DNA of 64,000 nucleotides, from contig JACJWF010000002.1 of the NCBI GenBank assembly GCA_020637295.1, forward strand, positions 434,001 through 498,000, in the 5' to 3' direction. This stretch comes from Acidimicrobiaceae bacterium. GTDB taxonomy: Bacteria > Actinomycetota > Acidimicrobiia > Acidimicrobiales > Ilumatobacteraceae. Within the stretch, counting starts at the first letter, position 1; the number at the start of each line of letters is the position of its first letter. The position numbers were made by a program, and so were the translations under genes. This document shows positions 16,929 to 27,368 of the stretch, in pieces. Under the pieces are notes generated by a model. That model saw only the letters and a list, made by a program, of their open reading frames with translations. It was not told where the DNA came from and ran no database searches.

Positions 16929-17429
16929 TCAGTCCTCCCACTCCTCGGTGGGGTTGTCCTGCACCAGGTGCTCCACCACTCGGCCGTCCACGGCGTCCAC
17001 CAGCACCAGGCCGCGGCGGCGGGGCGGTTCTTCCGCCGAGTACACCAGCACCCGCCACGTCGGCCTGCTGCGCAGCCCCCGCCACACCTGCTGCGCCGAT
17101 GCGTGCCCGACCGGGAATCCCACAGCACCCTGGGCGGCCACCAGCGCCTGCTGCTCGTCCACATGCATCCGCCAGCCGGAGGTGAACGAGAACAGGGCCA
17201 CCAGGCCGAGCAGGACGGCGGCCCACAGGAAGCCGCGGTTGACGATGGCCGAGGAGTCGCCCTTGGCGAGCCACAGCACCAGGCACAGCGCGGCAATCAG
17301 GGCGTACAGCACGGCAGGGCGGCGCCGGCGGCTGTTATCCGGGAACTGGTAGACGCCGGCGTGCTCGACGTTGAGATCCTCGGGCAGTTCGTCGCGCAGG
17401 TCGTCGTCGGGGCGGGCGGTGTCGTTCAT
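16929..17429 (-). CDS. Two-helix membrane protein of unknown function
   Basis: 166 residues, unrecognised. Acidic N-terminus (TARPDDDLRDELPEDLNVEH), a basic patch RRRRP, two transmembrane helices (VLYALIAALCLVLWLA and LWAAVLLGLVALFSF) and a soluble C-terminal domain of about 80 residues (WRVLVYSAEEPPRRRGLVLVD). ATG 17429 has a TAGCCT hexamer 9 nt upstream and no ribosome binding site. It is convergent with the sigma/anti-sigma pair. Confidence 0.68.
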   Translation of the reverse strand: MNDTARPDDDLRDELPEDLNVEHAGVYQFPDNSRRRRPAVLYALIAALCLVLWLAKGDSSAIVNRGFLWAAVLLGLVALFSFTSGWRMHVDEQQALVAAQGAVGFPVGHASAQQVWRGLRSRPTWRVLVYSAEEPPRRRGLVLVDAVDGRVVEHLVQDNPTEEWED

Positions 17430-17438
17430 GCGTCGTCA

Positions 17439-17444
17439 AGGCTA
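17439..17444 (-). promoter_or_regulatory. -10 hexamer TAGCCT
   Basis: TAGCCT ends 9 nt before ATG 17429, predicting a leader of zero to three bases. Confidence 0.42.
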
Positions 17445-17486
17445 CGGGGCGCCGGCCACCTGTGTCACGTGTGCCACGATGACCAG

Positions 17487-18188
17487 ATGAGCACGGAACG
17501 CATCGACACGGTCACCTTCCCCGACGGCACCGGCATGGACATGTTCATGTGGACCCCTGCGGAGCCGGCGCGGGCGGCCGTGCTGCTGATCCAGGAGATC
17601 TTCGGCGTCGGGCCGTACATCGAGGCGGTGGCCCGCCGGCTGGCCGACGCCGGCTACCTGGTGGGTGCTCCCGATGTGTTCTGGCGGTTCGCCCCCCACT
17701 GGGCGGCTGGGCACGACCAGGACGGCCTCACTGCCAGCATGGAGAAGGTCGGCCAACTGGACCCGGCGACGGCGGTGGGCGACTGTGCCGCAGCGCTGCT
17801 GCACCTCCAGCGGCTGTCGGGGGTGGAGCGCGTGGGCGTGATGGGCTTCTGCCTCGGCGGCACCCTGGCGTGGGGTGTGGCATCCGCTGCGGACCCAGCG
17901 GTCTGCATCAGCTACTACGGCTCGGGGGTGCCCGGCATGCTCGGCATGATCGACCAGGTGCAGTGCCCCACGCTGTTCCACTTCGGCAACCAGGATGCCT
18001 ACATCCCCAACGAGGGTGTGGACGCCATCGGCGCAGCCATCGCCGGGCGGGACGGCTTCGTGCTCAACGTGGAGAACGCGGGGCACGCCTTCGACAACCA
18101 CGAGAGCGAGATCTTCTACAACGAAGCCGCCTCGAAGGCCGCGTGGGCGAAGACCATGGCCTTCCTGGCCCAGCACCTCCCCGCCTGA
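17487..18188 (+). CDS. Dienelactone hydrolase family protein
   Basis: 233 residues, the family's usual size. The nucleophile is the cysteine of GVMGFCLGG, the acid in HFGNQDAYIP and the histidine in NAGHAFDNHES, which is the Cys-Asp-His triad of dienelactone hydrolases. LLIQEIFGVGPYIEAVARRL carries the conserved glutamate. It may hydrolyse dienelactone or another ester; no aromatic-degradation genes are nearby, so a ring-cleavage role is not supported by context. Start ATG 17487; CACGAT lies 6 nt upstream in the position of the local -10 hexamer. Confidence 0.9.
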   Translation: MSTERIDTVTFPDGTGMDMFMWTPAEPARAAVLLIQEIFGVGPYIEAVARRLADAGYLVGAPDVFWRFAPHWAAGHDQDGLTASMEKVGQLDPATAVGDCAAALLHLQRLSGVERVGVMGFCLGGTLAWGVASAADPAVCISYYGSGVPGMLGMIDQVQCPTLFHFGNQDAYIPNEGVDAIGAAIAGRDGFVLNVENAGHAFDNHESEIFYNEAASKAAWAKTMAFLAQHLPA

Positions 18189-18301
18189 GCGCCGAACCCC
18201 GAGCGGAGCCAGACCCACCCCCGTCACGCCGTTTGTGTCAAGAGTGCCGACGCGAACAACCTGGTCAACGCCCGACAGCGTGTACGTAAAGGCGGTGTGA
18301 G

Positions 18302-19322
<1,021 letters not shown>

Positions 19323-19330
<8 letters not shown>

Positions 19331-19919
19331 GCTTGGCCCCCAGCAGCTTCAGGGCGTCGCGCAGGAGGGAGGCCGCGTCGCCGGTGGACGGCAGGTCGCG
19401 CAGGGCGTCGCGGATCTCCTCCGCGCCGTAGCCGAGACCCGCCAGCGCCTCGCGCACGTCGCCCACCGCCGAGGCGCCGCCACCGCCGGCGCCCGCGGGC
19501 ACGGGGTCCAGCATGGGCAGGCTGAGGCGGTTGCGCAGTTCCACCAGCAGGCGCTCGGCAGTCTTCTTGCCGACACCGGGGACGAGGGTGAGCGCGCCGA
19601 GGTCGTTGGAGGCCACGATGTCCACCAGCGCGGCCGGCCCGTGCGTGCCGAGGATGGCGAGGGCCAGCGCCGGGCCGATGCCATGGGTGGCGATGAGCAC
19701 CTGAAACGTGGTGCGCTCGTCGCGGTGGAGGAAGCCGAACAGCGTCTGGGCGTCCTCGCGGATGTGGTGGTGCACGTGTAGGAATGCGGCGCTGCCGGGC
19801 TCCAGCTCCGCCAGGGTGCGCGGCGTGACCGACACGAGGTACCCGACCCCGCCGACCTCCAGCAGGACCTGCCCGTCCTCCGTGCGCTCCAGCACGGTGC
19901 CGCGCAGCGAGCCGATCAT
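19323..19919 (-). CDS. ruvA: Holliday junction DNA helicase subunit RuvA
   Basis: 198 residues. OB-fold opening MIGSLRGTVLERTEDGQVLL, two helix-hairpin-helix motifs (ATHGIGPALALAILGTHGP and TLVPGVGKKTAERLLVEL), an alanine/glycine linker and the mobile domain III that contacts RuvB (DVREALAGLGYGAEEIRDAL). It binds the junction as a tetramer. Overlaps the ruvC stop by ATGA and the ruvB start by 8 bp. Confidence 0.98.
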
Positions 19920-20437
19920 CGCCCCACCGCCGCCTGCACCCGGCGGCGCATCGGCGCCGCCGCGAGGTAGGTCAGCGCCAGCGCTGCGGCGTCGGCCGCG
20001 TCGGCCGGCTTGGGTGGGGTGGACAACCCGAGGCGGGCCTGGACCATCTTCTGCACCTGCTCCTTCGGGGCCCCGCCCCACCCGGCCACGGAATCCTTCA
20101 CCTGGTTGGGCGTGAACTGCACCACGTCGCACCCGAACGCCGCGGCCTCCGCCAGCGCCAGTCCGCTGGCCTGGCCGACGCTCATCGCCGTGCGCACGTT
20201 GGTCTGGAAGAACACCTGCTCCACCGCCACGGCGAACGGCCGGTACTCCTGCAGCAGCGCCACCAGCTCGCCCTTCAGCTCCGCCAGGCGCTGCGGCAGC
20301 GGCGACGACGCCGGCGTGCGGATGACACCCAACGCCACCGGCCGCACGGCGTTGCCCTCGGTGCGCAGCACGGCGTAGCCGCAACGGGTGAGCCCGGGGT
20401 CGATCCCCAGTACGACGGCGCCGTCACGAGCGAACAC
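19916..20437 (-). CDS. ruvC: Holliday junction resolvase RuvC
   Basis: 173 residues. Catalytic acids are in LGIDPGLTRCGYAVL, AVEQVFFQTN and DAADAAALALTY. As a dimer it cuts Holliday junctions symmetrically. GTG 20437 is chosen because a TAGCCT hexamer ends exactly 7 nt upstream, giving a leaderless mRNA; a LexA-like box overlaps this start. In mycobacteria ruvC follows yebC closely; here a lipoprotein gene and a peroxiredoxin gene lie between. Confidence 0.96.
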   Translation of the reverse strand: MFARDGAVVLGIDPGLTRCGYAVLRTEGNAVRPVALGVIRTPASSPLPQRLAELKGELVALLQEYRPFAVAVEQVFFQTNVRTAMSVGQASGLALAEAAAFGCDVVQFTPNQVKDSVAGWGGAPKEQVQKMVQARLGLSTPPKPADAADAAALALTYLAAAPMRRRVQAAVGR

Positions 20438-20443
20438 GCGTAC
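20432..20443. promoter_or_regulatory. Candidate LexA (SOS) box at ruvC
   Basis: GAAC-ACGC-GTAC, one mismatch from the actinobacterial core GAAC-N4-GTTC, overlapping the predicted transcription and translation start of ruvC. The ruv operon is SOS-controlled in many bacteria, which raises the prior. Imperfect half-site, so moderate. Confidence 0.4.
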
Positions 20444-20444
20444 G

Positions 20445-20450
20445 AGGCTA
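20445..20450 (-). promoter_or_regulatory. -10 hexamer TAGCCT of ruvCAB
   Basis: TAGCCT ends 7 nt before GTG 20437. It shares the hexamer with pgsA1 and the thioredoxin gene. Confidence 0.5.
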
Positions 20451-20521
20451 GCGGGTGGCCGACCCACCGGGGCGGATGCTCCGCGCCCGCCGCAGGGTGC
20501 CCGTTGTGGCAACGTGAGCGG

Positions 20522-22570
20522 ATGGGTTCGCAGCGTGCAGTCCCCCGTCGCCGCCGGGCCGCGTTCGTGCCGGCCGCCATCCTCGCACTCGCCGCCGTGG
20601 CGTGCAGCGACGACGGCACGTCCTCCCCCACAACCGTCGGCGACACGACGTCGCCGGCCCCCGTCACCGACGAGATCTCCCGTGGCCCGCTGGCCGCCTC
20701 GCTCACCTGCGACCCGTTCGACGAGCGGGCCTGCCTGCTCCCCTGGCCGAACGACGCGTTCACCGACGCCGACCCCACCACGGCCACCGGGCGTCGGCTC
20801 CACCTCCGGCCCGACACCACGCCCCGCAACGCCGACGGCACCCCCATCGACACCACCGACCAGAACCGGGCGGACGGGTTCTCCCCCATGTCCGTCGTGC
20901 TGGCCCTCGTGCCCGAGCTGGACGTCGCGGCCAGCGGCATCGCCCCCAGCACGGACATCGGTGCCTCGCTGGCCGACGACGCCCCGGTGGTGCTGCTGGA
21001 CACCACCAGCGGCAAGCGCCTGGCCTACTGGGGCGAGCTCGACGCACCGGCGCCAAAGGGCGACCAACTCCTGATGATCCACCCTGCGTCCGCCCTCCCC
21101 GAGGGCCACCGGATCGTCGTCGCCCTACGCAACCTGGTGGCGACGGACGGAGCGGCCATCGCGCCGTCGAGCGCCTTCGAGGCGGCTCTGGAGGACACGC
21201 CAGAGCCGCCCGACCGGCGGGAGGACATCGCCGAGGTCCTCGCCGACCTCGACGCCGGCGGGGTCGGCACCGACGGCCTGCACCTGGCCTGGGACTTCAC
21301 CGTGGCCAGCGCCGAGTCGCTGGCCGGCCGGGCACTGGCCATGCGGGCCCAGGCATACGCCGCGCTCGACGGGGCGGCACCCACCTTCACCGTCACCGCC
21401 ACCAGCGACGACGGCGGCGTGCGCCGGGTGGACGGCACGTTCGCGGTGCCCAACTTCCTCACCGGCGACGGCTCGCCCGGCAGCACCCTGCTGCTCGGCG
21501 CCGACGACCTTCCCGAGCGCAACCCCGCCCATCCCGACTACGTCGCCGACTTCCACTGCGTGCTCCCCACCGCCCCCGCCGCGCCGGTGCCCAGCATTGT
21601 GTACGGGCACGGGCTGATGGGCAGCCGGATGGAGGTGGACGCGCTCTCCTTCGCCGCCTCGCTCGGTCAGGCGGCCGCCTGCGCCACCGACGAGATCGGG
21701 ATGAGCAGCGCCGACATCGGCAACCTCGTGGAGATCCTGGCCGACCTGTCCCGCTTCGACGAGCAGGCCGACCGGATGGTCCAGGGCCTGCTGAACCAGC
21801 AGATGCTCGGGCGCCTCCTCAACACGGCCGATGGGTTCGTCGCCGATCCAGCCTTCCAGGATGCGGCGGGCAGCCCGCTGGTGGCCAACGGCGAGACCCA
21901 GTTCGTGGGCAACAGCCAGGGCGGCATCCTCGGTGGGGCAGCCAGCGCGGTCAGCACGGAGTGGCAGCGCGTGGTGCTCGGCGTGCCCGGCATCGGCTAT
22001 TCGCTGCTGCTGCCCCGCTCCAGCGACTGGCCCCAGTTCGCCACCGTGTTCGACGCCGCCTACCCCGACCCCGTGGATCGGGTGCTGGCGCTCCAGCTGA
22101 TCCAGCTGCTGTGGGACCGCGGCGAGAACGCCGGGTACACGCAGCACCTGACGGCCGACCCGTACGACGGCATCACCGCCAAGCAGGTGCTGCTCGTCGA
22201 GGCCTTCGGTGACCACCAAGTGGCCAACGTCAGCACCGAGATCCTCGCCCGCACCATCGGCGCCGCCGTGGACGAGCCGTCGCTGGCACCCGGCCGCAGC
22301 CCCGAGGTGGACCCCCAGTGGGGCATCCCGGAGGCGGACTTCGGCGGCTCACTCCCCGCGCTGTTGACCGTGTGGGACTTCGGCACGCCCGCGCCGCCCA
22401 CGGTGAACCTCCCGCCGACGGAACCGGAGTACGGGCAGGACCCGCACGGCGCAGGCTCCGAGGAGCCCAGGGTCCTGCTGCACGCGCTGACGTTCCTGCT
22501 CACCGGCGACCTGGCCGACCCGTGCGGCGACGACCCGTGCGTGAGCGCGGTGCTCAGTGGGGCAGGCTGA
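20522..22570 (+). CDS. Large secreted lipoprotein with alpha/beta-hydrolase (lipase-like) core
   Basis: 682 residues. A basic N-terminus, a hydrophobic stretch and the lipobox LAAVAC predict lipidation at the outer membrane face. The first third (CDPFDERACLLPWPNDAF, LRPDTTPRNADGTPIDTTD) resembles the N-terminal domain of bacterial VolA/Pla-type secreted lipases. A nucleophile elbow GNSQGG follows in NGETQFVGNSQGGILGG, after IVYGHGLMGSRMEVD, which could supply the oxyanion hole. Candidate acid and histidine are further on, for example FGDHQVAN. Substrate unknown. The gene sits between the ruvCAB operon and yebC-peroxiredoxin, on the other strand, and its last 17 bp overlap the end of the peroxiredoxin gene. 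Confidence 0.8.
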   Translation: MGSQRAVPRRRRAAFVPAAILALAAVACSDDGTSSPTTVGDTTSPAPVTDEISRGPLAASLTCDPFDERACLLPWPNDAFTDADPTTATGRRLHLRPDTTPRNADGTPIDTTDQNRADGFSPMSVVLALVPELDVAASGIAPSTDIGASLADDAPVVLLDTTSGKRLAYWGELDAPAPKGDQLLMIHPASALPEGHRIVVALRNLVATDGAAIAPSSAFEAALEDTPEPPDRREDIAEVLADLDAGGVGTDGLHLAWDFTVASAESLAGRALAMRAQAYAALDGAAPTFTVTATSDDGGVRRVDGTFAVPNFLTGDGSPGSTLLLGADDLPERNPAHPDYVADFHCVLPTAPAAPVPSIVYGHGLMGSRMEVDALSFAASLGQAAACATDEIGMSSADIGNLVEILADLSRFDEQADRMVQGLLNQQMLGRLLNTADGFVADPAFQDAAGSPLVANGETQFVGNSQGGILGGAASAVSTEWQRVVLGVPGIGYSLLLPRSSDWPQFATVFDAAYPDPVDRVLALQLIQLLWDRGENAGYTQHLTADPYDGITAKQVLLVEAFGDHQVANVSTEILARTIGAAVDEPSLAPGRSPEVDPQWGIPEADFGGSLPALLTVWDFGTPAPPTVNLPPTEPEYGQDPHGAGSEEPRVLLHALTFLLTGDLADPCGDDPCVSAVLSGAG

Positions 22571-23009
22571 GCAGCACGTCCACCAGTTCGGACACCGGCC
22601 GGAACGTCAACCCGGCAATGGCCCGGTGGGCGTACCGCACCGCCCCGTCACCGTCGATGATGAACACGCTGCGCCGGGGGAAACCCAGCGGGCCGAGCGT
22701 GCCGTACGCGGCGGCGACCGCCTTGTCCGTGTCTGCCAGCAGCGGGAACTTCAGCCCGTGCTTGCCGGCGAAGCGCTCGTGGCTGTCCACGCTCTGGGCG
22801 GAGATGCCCACCACCTGGGCGTTGAGCGCCTCGAACTGGGCGAGGTCGTCGTTGTAGCTGTTGAGCTGCTTGGTGCAGACGGGCGTGTCGTCGCCCGGGT
22901 AGAACACCAGCACCAGTGGCCGGCCGAGGAAGTCGCTGAGCGACAGCTCGCGGCCGCCGGTGGCTGGGAGGCGGAAGGCGGGCGCCTGGTCGCCGATTGA
23001 GACGCTCAC
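22554..23009 (-). CDS. Peroxiredoxin, AhpC/TSA (Bcp/AhpE-like), single cysteine
   Basis: 151 residues. The peroxidatic cysteine is C45 in FYPGDDTPVCTKQLNSY. The only cysteine in the protein is C45, so it works as a 1-Cys enzyme and must be re-reduced by an external thiol such as mycothiol or mycoredoxin in Actinobacteria (inference). The GTG start overlaps the yebC stop (GTGA), so it is translationally coupled as the last gene of pdxS-pdxT-yebC-prx. Confidence 0.92.
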   Translation of the reverse strand: MSVSIGDQAPAFRLPATGGRELSLSDFLGRPLVLVFYPGDDTPVCTKQLNSYNDDLAQFEALNAQVVGISAQSVDSHERFAGKHGLKFPLLADTDKAVAAAYGTLGPLGFPRRSVFIIDGDGAVRYAHRAIAGLTFRPVSELVDVLLSLPH

Positions 23010-23752
23010 CCGCCAACCGCTTCCATCAGCTCGGCGCTGATGTCGAAGTTGCTGTACACGTCCTGCACGTCGTCGTTGTCCTCGAGTGCATCCATGATGC
23101 GAAGGATCTTACGCGCGTCGTCCGTGTCGGTGACCTCGATCGTGACACTCGACACCATGGTGCTCTCGGCGGAGGCGATGGTCAGCCCGGCCTCATGCAG
23201 GGCGTCGCGCACCTCGTAGACGCCGGACGGGTCGGTGGTGACGCGGAACCCGTCGTCGTCGGCAGTGATGTCCTCGGCGCCGGCCTCCAGCGCCGCCATC
23301 ATCACGGTGTCCTCGTCGCCGCCGGTGACGTAGATGACGCCCTTGCGGCTGAACTGCCAGCCCACCGCGCCCGGCTCGGCCATCGCCCCGCCCATCTTGT
23401 TGAAGATGTTGCGCACTTCGGCGCTGGTGCGGTTGCGGTTGTCGGTGAGCACGTCGATCAGCATCGCCACGCCACCGGGCGCGTAGCCCTCGTACATGAT
23501 GGTCTCGTAGTTGCCACCGTCGTTCACGCCGGCGCCACGCTTGACGGCACGGTCGATCGCGTCGTTGGTCATCTGCGCGGCCTTGGCCTTCAGGATGACG
23601 TTGCGCAGCGAGGCGTTGGACGTCGGATCCGGTCCACCCTCACGCGCCGCCACCTCGAGCTGGCGGGCGATCTTGTTGAAGACCTTGGCGCGGGCCTTGT
23701 CCGCCGCGCCCTTCTTGTGCTTGATGGTTGCCCACTTGGAATGGCCCGACAT
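23006..23752 (-). CDS. yebC: YebC/PmpR family translation or transcription regulator
   Basis: 248 residues. Signature start MSGHSKWATIKHKKGAADKA and the central GYAPGGVAMLIDVLTDNRNR identify the TACO1/YebC family, reported to act either as DNA-binding regulators or to relieve ribosome stalling at proline stretches. ATG 23752 has AGGAGG-type ribosome binding sequence upstream. It lies 14 nt after pdxT, in the order pdxS-pdxT-yebC typical of Actinobacteria. Confidence 0.96.
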   Translation of the reverse strand: MSGHSKWATIKHKKGAADKARAKVFNKIARQLEVAAREGGPDPTSNASLRNVILKAKAAQMTNDAIDRAVKRGAGVNDGGNYETIMYEGYAPGGVAMLIDVLTDNRNRTSAEVRNIFNKMGGAMAEPGAVGWQFSRKGVIYVTGGDEDTVMMAALEAGAEDITADDDGFRVTTDPSGVYEVRDALHEAGLTIASAESTMVSSVTIEVTDTDDARKILRIMDALEDNDDVQDVYSNFDISAELMEAVGG

Positions 23753-23766
23753 GGCCGTGTCCCCTC

Positions 23767-24360
23767 CTACTTCAGGATTCCAGTCTGGTGCACGAACAGG
23801 CGGTGCAGTCGTGCGTCGTCGGTGAGTTCGGGATGGAAGGAGGCCACCAGCGCTGCGCCCTCGCGGGCCAGCACCGGCACCCCCTCGTGCTCGGCAAGGA
23901 CCTCCACGGCCGGGCCGATGGATTCCACCTTCGGGGCGCGGATGAACACGGCATGGAACGGCCGGTCCTCCCCCGCCACGTCCAGCTCCGTCTCGAAGCT
24001 GTCGATCTGCCGGCCGTAGCCGTTGCGGCGGACGGCGATGTCGATGACGGCGAAGCTGCGCTGGTCCGGCCGGCCGTCGAGGACGGTGGTGGCCAGCAGG
24101 ATCATCCCCGCGCACGTGCCGAAGACCGGCAGCCCGTCGCGCAGCGCCGCCTGCAGCGGGTCGAACAGGCCGCTGGTGTGCAGCAGCCGCGACATGGTGG
24201 TGCTCTCCCCGCCCGGCATCACCAGGCCATCGAGGCCGTCGAGCTGGGCGGGGACGCGCACCTGGCGGGTGGCGACGCCTACCTGGGCGAGCGCGCGCTC
24301 ATGCGCGGCGAACGCGCCCTGCAGGGCGAGGACGCCGACGACCGGCTGCACCCCACCCAC
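23767..24360 (-). CDS. pdxT: Pyridoxal 5'-phosphate synthase glutaminase subunit
   Basis: 197 residues, class I glutamine amidotransferase. Glutamine binding LVMPGGESTTMSRLL, catalytic cysteine in FGTCAGMILLA, and the His-Glu dyad in ASFHPELTDD. It feeds ammonia to PdxS for DXP-independent vitamin B6 synthesis. GTG 24360 has GGAG 7 nt upstream; a second GTG three codons on would give a more usual N-terminus and cannot be excluded. Confidence 0.96.
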   Translation of the reverse strand: MGGVQPVVGVLALQGAFAAHERALAQVGVATRQVRVPAQLDGLDGLVMPGGESTTMSRLLHTSGLFDPLQAALRDGLPVFGTCAGMILLATTVLDGRPDQRSFAVIDIAVRRNGYGRQIDSFETELDVAGEDRPFHAVFIRAPKVESIGPAVEVLAEHEGVPVLAREGAALVASFHPELTDDARLHRLFVHQTGILK

Positions 24361-24395
24361 CTGGCGGCTCCGCGTTGCACGAGAAGGGCATCAGG

Positions 24396-25295
<900 letters not shown>

Positions 25296-25303
25296 GGTTC
25301 CCC

Positions 25304-25309
25304 AGCGTA
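25304..25309 (-). promoter_or_regulatory. -10 hexamer TACGCT of pdxS
   Basis: TACGCT ends 8 nt before ATG 25295; no Shine-Dalgarno sequence. The upstream in-frame ATG at 25319 would lie ahead of this hexamer, so it is unlikely to be the start. Confidence 0.48.
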
Positions 25310-25353
25310 CCGCTGCCACCCCTCCCCCGGCAGTGTCGATTCCAGGTGCTGGG

Positions 25354-26460
25354 TCAGACGGCGGAGAAGGTGCCGCTGCGGGCCAACTCCACGAACGTGC
25401 GGCCTGGGGTGAGGAGGATCGGGTTGCCGGCGTCGTCGGTGAGCGTGATCGGTGACAGGCGGTCAGCCCGGCTCCAGGTGCCGTGGATCATCACGCCACC
25501 GGTGAACACCATGACGGTGCCGGAGCCGATCGTCTGGGCCTCGGGGCTGCGACTGTCCACCTGGCTGGGCCGGTAGGTGACCTCCATCACGATGACGTTG
25601 TTGGTGGAGACCTGGCCGCTCTGGGTGTCGTTGTGCGGCACCCCCGCGCTGTTGCGCAGGTACAGGCCGCTGGCGGGGTCGTAGCGCCAGTCCACGCTGA
25701 GCCCGTCCATTTCACCGCTGCACCCGTTGGACGGGGAGCCCACGGCGGCCTGCCCCGACGACAGGTACTGGAACTGCTGCGGCGGCGGGCCGGCACCCTC
25801 CGGCGCCAGGGTCCAGAGCATGGACGTCTGGGCGTATTCGTTGTGCGGGGCGTCGCGGTCGCTGGAGCGGTAGAAGCCACCGCCGTTCCACACCCGGCTC
25901 TTCAGGGCGCTCAACTCCACCAGGTCGCTGGCCTCGATGATGTCGGTGACCGCGGGGTTGCCACCACTCCAGACGAACAGGGGCCGGTTGAGCGAGCCGA
26001 GCAGGTCCACGTCCTGGGTGCGACCGGAACGGATGGGACCCACGGGGTCCGAGCCCTGGCTGTGGAACACGGCGGCGAACCGGGTCTGCACCTCCACGAT
26101 CTCCTCGAACACGATGTCCGCCTCGTTGAGGCCGGACTGCGGGCGGGCGTTCTTGTTGTTGTCGATCTTCACCACCATCGCCGGCCGGGCGGCGATGGTG
26201 GGGTCGGTGACCGGCAGGCCGGTGAGCGGGTACACGGGCCCCGCCGGCAGCGTGGTGGTGGGGGCATCAGTGACCGGCGACGTGGTCGCGGCGTCGGTGC
26301 CCGGCACCGTGGTGGGCGCGTCGGTGGACGACGCCGCGGCCGTGGTTGGTGCGCCGGCGGTGGAGGTGGGGGCATCGGTGGACGTGCTCTCCCCGCTGCA
26401 GGCAGCGAGCACGAGCAGGCCGGCCGCGAGTGCGGCGGCGAGGGGGCGGGGGCGTGTCAT
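25354..26460 (-). CDS. DUF3048-type secreted lipoprotein
   Basis: 368 residues. Signal peptide with lipobox LVLAAC, then a long Thr/Ala/Pro-rich linker (about 60 residues). The DUF3048 domain follows: ARPAMVVKIDNNKNARPQSG, ADIVFEEIVEVQTRFAAVFH, DPVGPIRSGRTQDVDLLGSL and, near the end, MVFTGGVMIHGTWSR. This is the layout of B. subtilis YerB and its actinobacterial relatives; biochemical role unknown. Its ATG shares one base with the htpX stop (TGATG), so it is the last gene of the pimA-lemA-htpX run. Confidence 0.9.
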   Translation of the reverse strand: MTRPRPLAAALAAGLLVLAACSGESTSTDAPTSTAGAPTTAAASSTDAPTTVPGTDAATTSPVTDAPTTTLPAGPVYPLTGLPVTDPTIAARPAMVVKIDNNKNARPQSGLNEADIVFEEIVEVQTRFAAVFHSQGSDPVGPIRSGRTQDVDLLGSLNRPLFVWSGGNPAVTDIIEASDLVELSALKSRVWNGGGFYRSSDRDAPHNEYAQTSMLWTLAPEGAGPPPQQFQYLSSGQAAVGSPSNGCSGEMDGLSVDWRYDPASGLYLRNSAGVPHNDTQSGQVSTNNVIVMEVTYRPSQVDSRSPEAQTIGSGTVMVFTGGVMIHGTWSRADRLSPITLTDDAGNPILLTPGRTFVELARSGTFSAV

Positions 26461-27365
26461 CACAGTTCTCTCAGCAGGGCAATGCGCTCTTCGAGCGGGG
26501 GGTGGGTGTCGAACATTCTGTTCCACATTCCGAGCTTTCCGTGGTCGGCCACCCCGGACATCGGCTGTTCGATCCACATGTGGGCCGTGGCCGCACTGGC
26601 GGAGTGAGTGACCGTGGTGTCCTCCTTCAGCTTCTCCAGCGCAGAGATCAGGCCCGGCGGGTAGCGGGTCATCTGGCAGGCACTGACGTCCGCCAGCGTC
26701 TCGCGGCGACGGCTGACGGCCGCCTGCATCGCCTTGGCGGCGATCGGCGACAGGATCAGGAACACGAACCCGATCAGCGCCAGCGGGTTGCCACCGTCGC
26801 GATGGTCGCCGTCGCGGCGCTCGCGGCCACCGTTCCACCACATCATCCGGATGGCCAGGTTGCTGAGCAGCGCGACCGCCCCCACGAGGGTGACGGCCAG
26901 CGTGCTGACGAGGATGTCGTAGTTCTTGATGTGCGACAGCTCGTGGGCAACGACGCCTTCGAGCTCCACCCGGTTCATCTTCTCCAGCAGCCCCGACGTG
27001 ACGGCGATGGCCGCGTGCTTCGGGTCGCGCCCGGTGGCGAAGGCGTTGGGGGCCGGGTCGTCGATGACGTACACCCGCGGCTTGGGCAGCCCGCTGGCGA
27101 TGCACAACCCCTCCACGAGGTTGTGCAGACGCTGGTACTGCTGGGGGTCGGCAGGGCGTGCCCGGCTGGCCGCGAGGGCGATGGCGTCGGCCTTCCAGTA
27201 GGAGGCGAAGGCGATGCCACCGCTGGCCACCAGGGCGATGACCGTGCCGACGATGCCGTTGCCGATGAGGAACCCGAAGGCCATGCCCACGAGCGTGAGC
27301 ACCAGGACGAAGGCGACGATGAGAGCGGCGCTACGCCGCTTGTTCGCGCGGATGAGTTCGAACAT
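26460..27365 (-). CDS. htpX: M48 family membrane metalloprotease HtpX-like
   Basis: 301 residues. Two N-terminal helices (LIVAFVLVLTLVGMAFGFL and a second), the zinc motif VVAHELSHIKNYD, two more helices, and the third ligand region RRRETLADVSAC. HtpX-type proteases degrade damaged membrane proteins with the active site in the cytoplasm. The lemA stop lies 3 nt before its ATG, and lemA-htpX pairing is widespread, which supports both calls. Confidence 0.95.
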   Translation of the reverse strand: MFELIRANKRRSAALIVAFVLVLTLVGMAFGFLIGNGIVGTVIALVASGGIAFASYWKADAIALAASRARPADPQQYQRLHNLVEGLCIASGLPKPRVYVIDDPAPNAFATGRDPKHAAIAVTSGLLEKMNRVELEGVVAHELSHIKNYDILVSTLAVTLVGAVALLSNLAIRMMWWNGGRERRDGDHRDGGNPLALIGFVFLILSPIAAKAMQAAVSRRRETLADVSACQMTRYPPGLISALEKLKEDTTVTHSASAATAHMWIEQPMSGVADHGKLGMWNRMFDTHPPLEERIALLREL

Positions 27366-27368
27366 GAA

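Noticed and set aside
18189..18301. Small gene or RNA between dienelactone hydrolase and ruvB
   Set aside because: A short frame (18239-18300) exists but has no ribosome binding site, hexamer or recognisable product; the 113-bp gap shows nothing else I can support.
26512..26524. LexA-like box GAAC-N5-GTTC
   Set aside because: The spacing is five rather than four and it lies within htpX coding sequence, not at a promoter.
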